From the NCBI GenBank assembly GCA_964291335.2, contig OZ219748.1, positions 1,860,001-1,924,000 of the forward strand: 64,000 nucleotides of DNA. The letters are read 5' to 3'. Every line of letters starts with the position of its first letter. The stretch's first letter is position 1. The position numbers and the translations under genes were made by a program. Origin of the DNA: G964291335 sp964291335 (lineage in GTDB: Bacteria; Chloroflexota; Dehalococcoidia; Lucifugimonadales; UBA3495). The notes beneath the pieces were generated by a model. That model was not told the DNA's origin. It saw only the letters and a list, made by a program, of their open reading frames with translations, and did not search any database. This document shows, in pieces, positions 61,174-64,000 of the stretch.

Positions 61174-62466
61174 ATGAGCCAGGAGCTTCCGGCGCTGACC
61201 CGCACCGAACGCAATTTGTGGAACGCTATTGTCGGCGAGGCAATGGCTAACCTGAAGTATAACGCTTATGCCCATAAAGCTCTGGAAGAAGGCCACCCTG
61301 AGGTGGCGCAGGTTTTTCAGGAGGCAGCCGGGGCCGAGACTATTCATGGGGTGAACCATCTGCGAGTGGCCGGGGAATTGGGCGCCACTGCGGATAACCT
61401 CCGGGCCGTCATTGAAGGGGAGGGCAAGGAAATAATCGCCATGTACCCCCGAATGATTCACGAGGCCCGACAAGAGGGGCGCCAGGATGCCGCCGCTTCC
61501 TTCGCGCTGGCTTTGGAACGGGAACAACGGCACCTGGAATCCTTCACCCTTACCCTGGAGCGGTTGGCGCAGCGGCAAACTTCCGCAGCCGCGCCCGCAG
61601 CCGCTTCCGGCGGCGCCGTAGCGGCCAGCCCGCCGGCGCAGGAAAGGGACGCCCCGCCGGTGGATGAGCCTCCGGCAGCGGTGGAGGTGGTTGCCCTGGG
61701 GCCGGATTTGGCTATCGGCGAAGGCGACGCCCGCATTGACCTGAATGCCTATGCGGCCGCTGCCGCAGAAGTGGACCGTGAACGCTTTCGGGTGGCCAAC
61801 CTGGGACGCCTGCGCGAGGTGGTTTTTGGCGCGCAGGACGGCATCCTCAGCACTGTTGCCCTGGTTACCTCGGTGGCAGTTGCCATTGGCGACGGCGCTA
61901 CTATTCTGGTGGCCGGGCTGGCCGCAGCCCTGGCCGGAATGATTTCCATGGCTACCGGCGCTTATCTGGGTTCCCGGGCGGAACAGGATGTGCAGCAGGC
62001 GGAAATTGCCCGGGAAGCCAGGGAGTTGGCCGAAAACCCGGCGGAAGAGTTGGCCGAACTGGTGGTTATATTGCAGCGAGAGGGCAAATCTTTTGCGGAA
62101 GCCTATTCCCTGGCTACCGAAATAGCCCAGGATAAAGACCTTTGGCTGAGTACCCTGGTTGAAAAAGAACTGGGCATTAGCCCGGAGGCAACAACCAATC
62201 CGATGAAAGATGCCCTGGTGATGGGCGCATCCTTCGTAGTTGCCGCCTTGGTTCCCATCCTGCCTTACCTGTTTCTTGCCGGCCGGCTGGCCATCGGGGT
62301 ATCGGTGGCCAGCGCTCTGGTGGCCCTGTTTGCCTTGGGTATGGGCAAAGGTCGGCTGGTCAGAAAGTCCCCGGTCTTGCAGGGCCTGGAAATTCTGGGC
62401 ATCGGCGCGGCCTCAGCGGCCGTCGGCTTCGTCCTGGGAGATTTGATTCCCAGAATGTTTACCTGA
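61174..62466 (+). CDS. MbfA-like iron exporter: ferritin-like domain fused to a VIT1/CCC1 transporter
   Basis: 430 residues from ATG 61174 (SD GGGAGG). Residues about 5-140 form a rubrerythrin/ferritin-like four-helix domain (ERNLWNAIVGEAMANLKYNAYAHKALEEGHPEVAQVF, ETIHGVNHL, EREQRHLESF). After an Ala/Pro linker comes the VIT1/CCC1 membrane part: GRLREVVFGAQDGILSTVALVTSVA, GMISMATGAYLGSRAEQD and the C-terminal helices. Such fusions export Fe/Mn and sense iron through the soluble domain. Confidence 0.9.
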   Translation: MSQELPALTRTERNLWNAIVGEAMANLKYNAYAHKALEEGHPEVAQVFQEAAGAETIHGVNHLRVAGELGATADNLRAVIEGEGKEIIAMYPRMIHEARQEGRQDAAASFALALEREQRHLESFTLTLERLAQRQTSAAAPAAASGGAVAASPPAQERDAPPVDEPPAAVEVVALGPDLAIGEGDARIDLNAYAAAAAEVDRERFRVANLGRLREVVFGAQDGILSTVALVTSVAVAIGDGATILVAGLAAALAGMISMATGAYLGSRAEQDVQQAEIAREARELAENPAEELAELVVILQREGKSFAEAYSLATEIAQDKDLWLSTLVEKELGISPEATTNPMKDALVMGASFVVAALVPILPYLFLAGRLAIGVSVASALVALFALGMGKGRLVRKSPVLQGLEILGIGAASAAVGFVLGDLIPRMFT

Positions 62467-62564
62467 CCTTGAGCCACGGCCAGCCTGGGTCAACCGGGGT
62501 ACACCGCCAGCCATATTGCCGGCTGCCGTCGGTGATACGGGTCAGCTGCGCTGAACCCTTTAGC

Positions 62565-63470
62565 TTATCCAGGTAAACGGTTAAGGAAGGCCGCCACCGC
62601 TGCCAGGAAATCTGCCGGGTTATCGCCGGCTACCAGGTGGCCGGCGGCGGGGATGGTTACCGTATCGCAGTGGGCGATAACCTGCTGCATCTGCCGCATG
62701 GTAGCATCGGCGAAAATGTCGCTGCTGCCGCCGCGCACCACCAGCGTCGGACAGGCAATTTTGCCTACCGCTGCCCACAGCTGTTCCGGAGACCAGGTGG
62801 GAGACTTATAGGCTGGAGTCCTGAGCAGCTTGTCGTATTTCCACGACCATTTGCCATCGGGTCGTTGGCGGATGCTGTACTTCAGGGCGCCCAGGGTCTG
62901 CTCCCGGGAGCGTCCGGTATATTCCTGAACCCGGCGGGCAAACTCCTCAAAGGAATCCAGCTCGTCGGGCAATTCCCGGAAGTTCTGAATCCGGCTGCGA
63001 CCCCGGGGCTGCGCTACCGGACCCGTATCGACAATCACCAGAGAGCGAAGCCGGTCCGGGTTGCGTGAAGCCCAGACGTAGCTGTTGCGTCCGCCCATGG
63101 AATGGCCGATAAGGTGAAAGCGGTCAAGCCCCAGAGCGGCCACAAACCCGTCAATGTCCTGCTGGTGAGCCTCAATGGAATAGTCGCCATCGGGCGCCCA
63201 GTCGCTGTCGCCGTGGCCCCGCTGGTCCAGGGCAATAACGCGGTAATGTTCCGACAGAGGAAGGCTGATGAAGTCCCAGCTATGGGCTTGCTGCGAACCG
63301 CCGTGGAGCATAACAACCGGAGGGTTCTTTGGCTGCCCCCATTCCAGGTAATGAAAGGACATACCGTTAACTTCTACGGTCTTGTCCGTTGGTTCATTTT
63401 CCCGGGTGAATGGAACACCCTTTTGTCGCGCTGCTTCATAAAGCGAAAGCCCCAGGGAATGGGAAGCCAT
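62565..63470 (-). CDS. Alpha/beta hydrolase
   Basis: 301 residues from ATG 63470. Elements: oxyanion segment VVMLHGGSQQAHSWD, DQRGHGDSD, the nucleophile elbow GHSMGG (Ser123), a cap domain with RRVQEYTGRSREQTLGAL, the acid in VVRGGSSDIFAD and His in AAGHLVAGD. The family spans esterases, epoxide hydrolases and C-C hydrolases; it could act on ring-cleavage products, but it is not linked to the ligB gene. Confidence 0.88.
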   Translation of the reverse strand: MASHSLGLSLYEAARQKGVPFTRENEPTDKTVEVNGMSFHYLEWGQPKNPPVVMLHGGSQQAHSWDFISLPLSEHYRVIALDQRGHGDSDWAPDGDYSIEAHQQDIDGFVAALGLDRFHLIGHSMGGRNSYVWASRNPDRLRSLVIVDTGPVAQPRGRSRIQNFRELPDELDSFEEFARRVQEYTGRSREQTLGALKYSIRQRPDGKWSWKYDKLLRTPAYKSPTWSPEQLWAAVGKIACPTLVVRGGSSDIFADATMRQMQQVIAHCDTVTIPAAGHLVAGDNPADFLAAVAAFLNRLPG

Positions 63471-63862
63471 AGCCGAATCCTCCCGGTTCTGGCAAATGAT
63501 AGACCATGTCAACCCATAATAACCCCCGCAAGTCTCTTGTCAAGAAGAGGCGGTCACAGGAGCCGGGCTTTTTCTGACGTTATTCGTAGTTGCCCTGGAA
63601 ACGGCAATGACTCCTTTAAGGGTAAAGTTCCTGCCGCCACGGATTCAGGGGCGCTGTGTGGCGGAGGCTTGCGGGTTAAGCCGCCCCGCCGACTGGCAGC
63701 CCCCGCCGTCGGCAGTATAACCCCCCAAGGTTTCGTGGGGCAGAGCTTCCGGCAGGGTTTAACGCCCCCGGGTACTGACCCGGGGGCGCAGGGGTTGCCG
63801 TATTCCGGCGGCGTTGTATTGGCCGCCGCTGCCGCCGCGCCGCTGCTTAAGGGAAAAAGGGG
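63471..63862. other. Intergenic spacer with an inverted repeat
   Basis: It holds an 11-bp stem CGCCCCCGGGT/ACCCGGGGGCG with a 4-nt loop (63763-63788), probably the terminator of the leftward gene at the window edge. No gene is supported. Confidence 0.55.
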
Positions 63863-64000
63863 TTAGCGGCGGGGCATCAGGAAGGGCATGGCAATGGCGA
63901 TAATGGCCGCAATTACTGCGATGACCAGGGCAATCCAGACCATTGCGCTGCCGCTGGCATTGGCGCCGGCGGACCCGGCGGCGCCCGATGGGCCCTGGGG
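63863..64000 (-). CDS. C-terminus of a membrane-anchored protein (cut by window edge)
   Basis: The frame is open from base 64000 leftward to TAA 63863: a Gly/Ala/Ser stretch (PQGPSGAAGSAGANASGSA) leads into one membrane helix (VWIALVIAVIAAIIAIAMPFLM) and PRR. The layout resembles the C-terminal anchor of the surface protein at 683. Family unknown. Confidence 0.6.
   Translation of the reverse strand, partial: PQGPSGAAGSAGANASGSAMVWIALVIAVIAAIIAIAMPFLMPRR

Overview
The window is high-GC bacterial chromosome. Its gene mix is secreted proteins with long Thr-Pro stalks, many flavin and short-chain redox enzymes, a LigB-type dioxygenase, a luciferase-like flavoprotein, an ispD-ispF-cysS run and three UGA-interrupted genes. 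This suggests a marine Chloroflexota (SAR202/Dehalococcoidia-like) metagenome genome. That placement is inferred from gene content, not tested.

Layout. 1-3.8 kb: cut-off MATE transporter and a large FN3/Thr-Pro surface protein preceded by a 27-nt homopolymer tract. 4-6.7 kb: LigB dioxygenase, then two related genes (one GIY-YIG), with a 50-bp copy of the ligB 3' end between them. 6.8-15.3 kb: GH15 glucoamylase, an FN3 remnant, and E1-alpha and E1-beta separated by a 1012-aa DNA methylase, then an S49 peptidase. 15.4-22 kb: acyl-CoA-dehydrogenase-like enzyme, MazG, DUF1461, SMP-30, then a decayed zone (crotonase and FN3 pseudogenes). 22.2-33 kb: SelW-like selenoprotein, small redox enzymes, PIN-TRAM, ispD-ispF-cysS, DoxX, tmk, SDR, YtxH. 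33.3-36.2 kb: a DndC-like / GIY-YIG / DndB-like (DGQHR) operon whose last gene is broken by a 27-nt G tract, beside tRNA-Ser. 36.3-45.4 kb: YgjP-like peptidase, histone-deacetylase-fold enzyme, hydroxyacid dehydrogenase, DM13, cupin, a methylase + HNH pair between 17-bp direct repeats, DUF1501, and a methylase-HNH fusion. 45.5-64 kb: SDR + acyl-CoA ligase, DCC, MFS, LLM flavoprotein, a thiol-peroxide cluster with AhpD-like and OsmC-like selenoproteins, ABC exporter, nadB-nadC, dtd, FmdB, S21, MbfA-like iron transporter, alpha/beta hydrolase.

Main results. (1) Three selenoprotein genes, each with UGA at the family's redox-Cys position and a hairpin whose loop lies 21-25 nt downstream. (2) A DndB-like gene that a 1-nt change in a G27 tract would switch between full length and truncated. 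(3) Several DNA-modification/nuclease units placed singly at ends of metabolic genes, two with direct repeats consistent with insertion.
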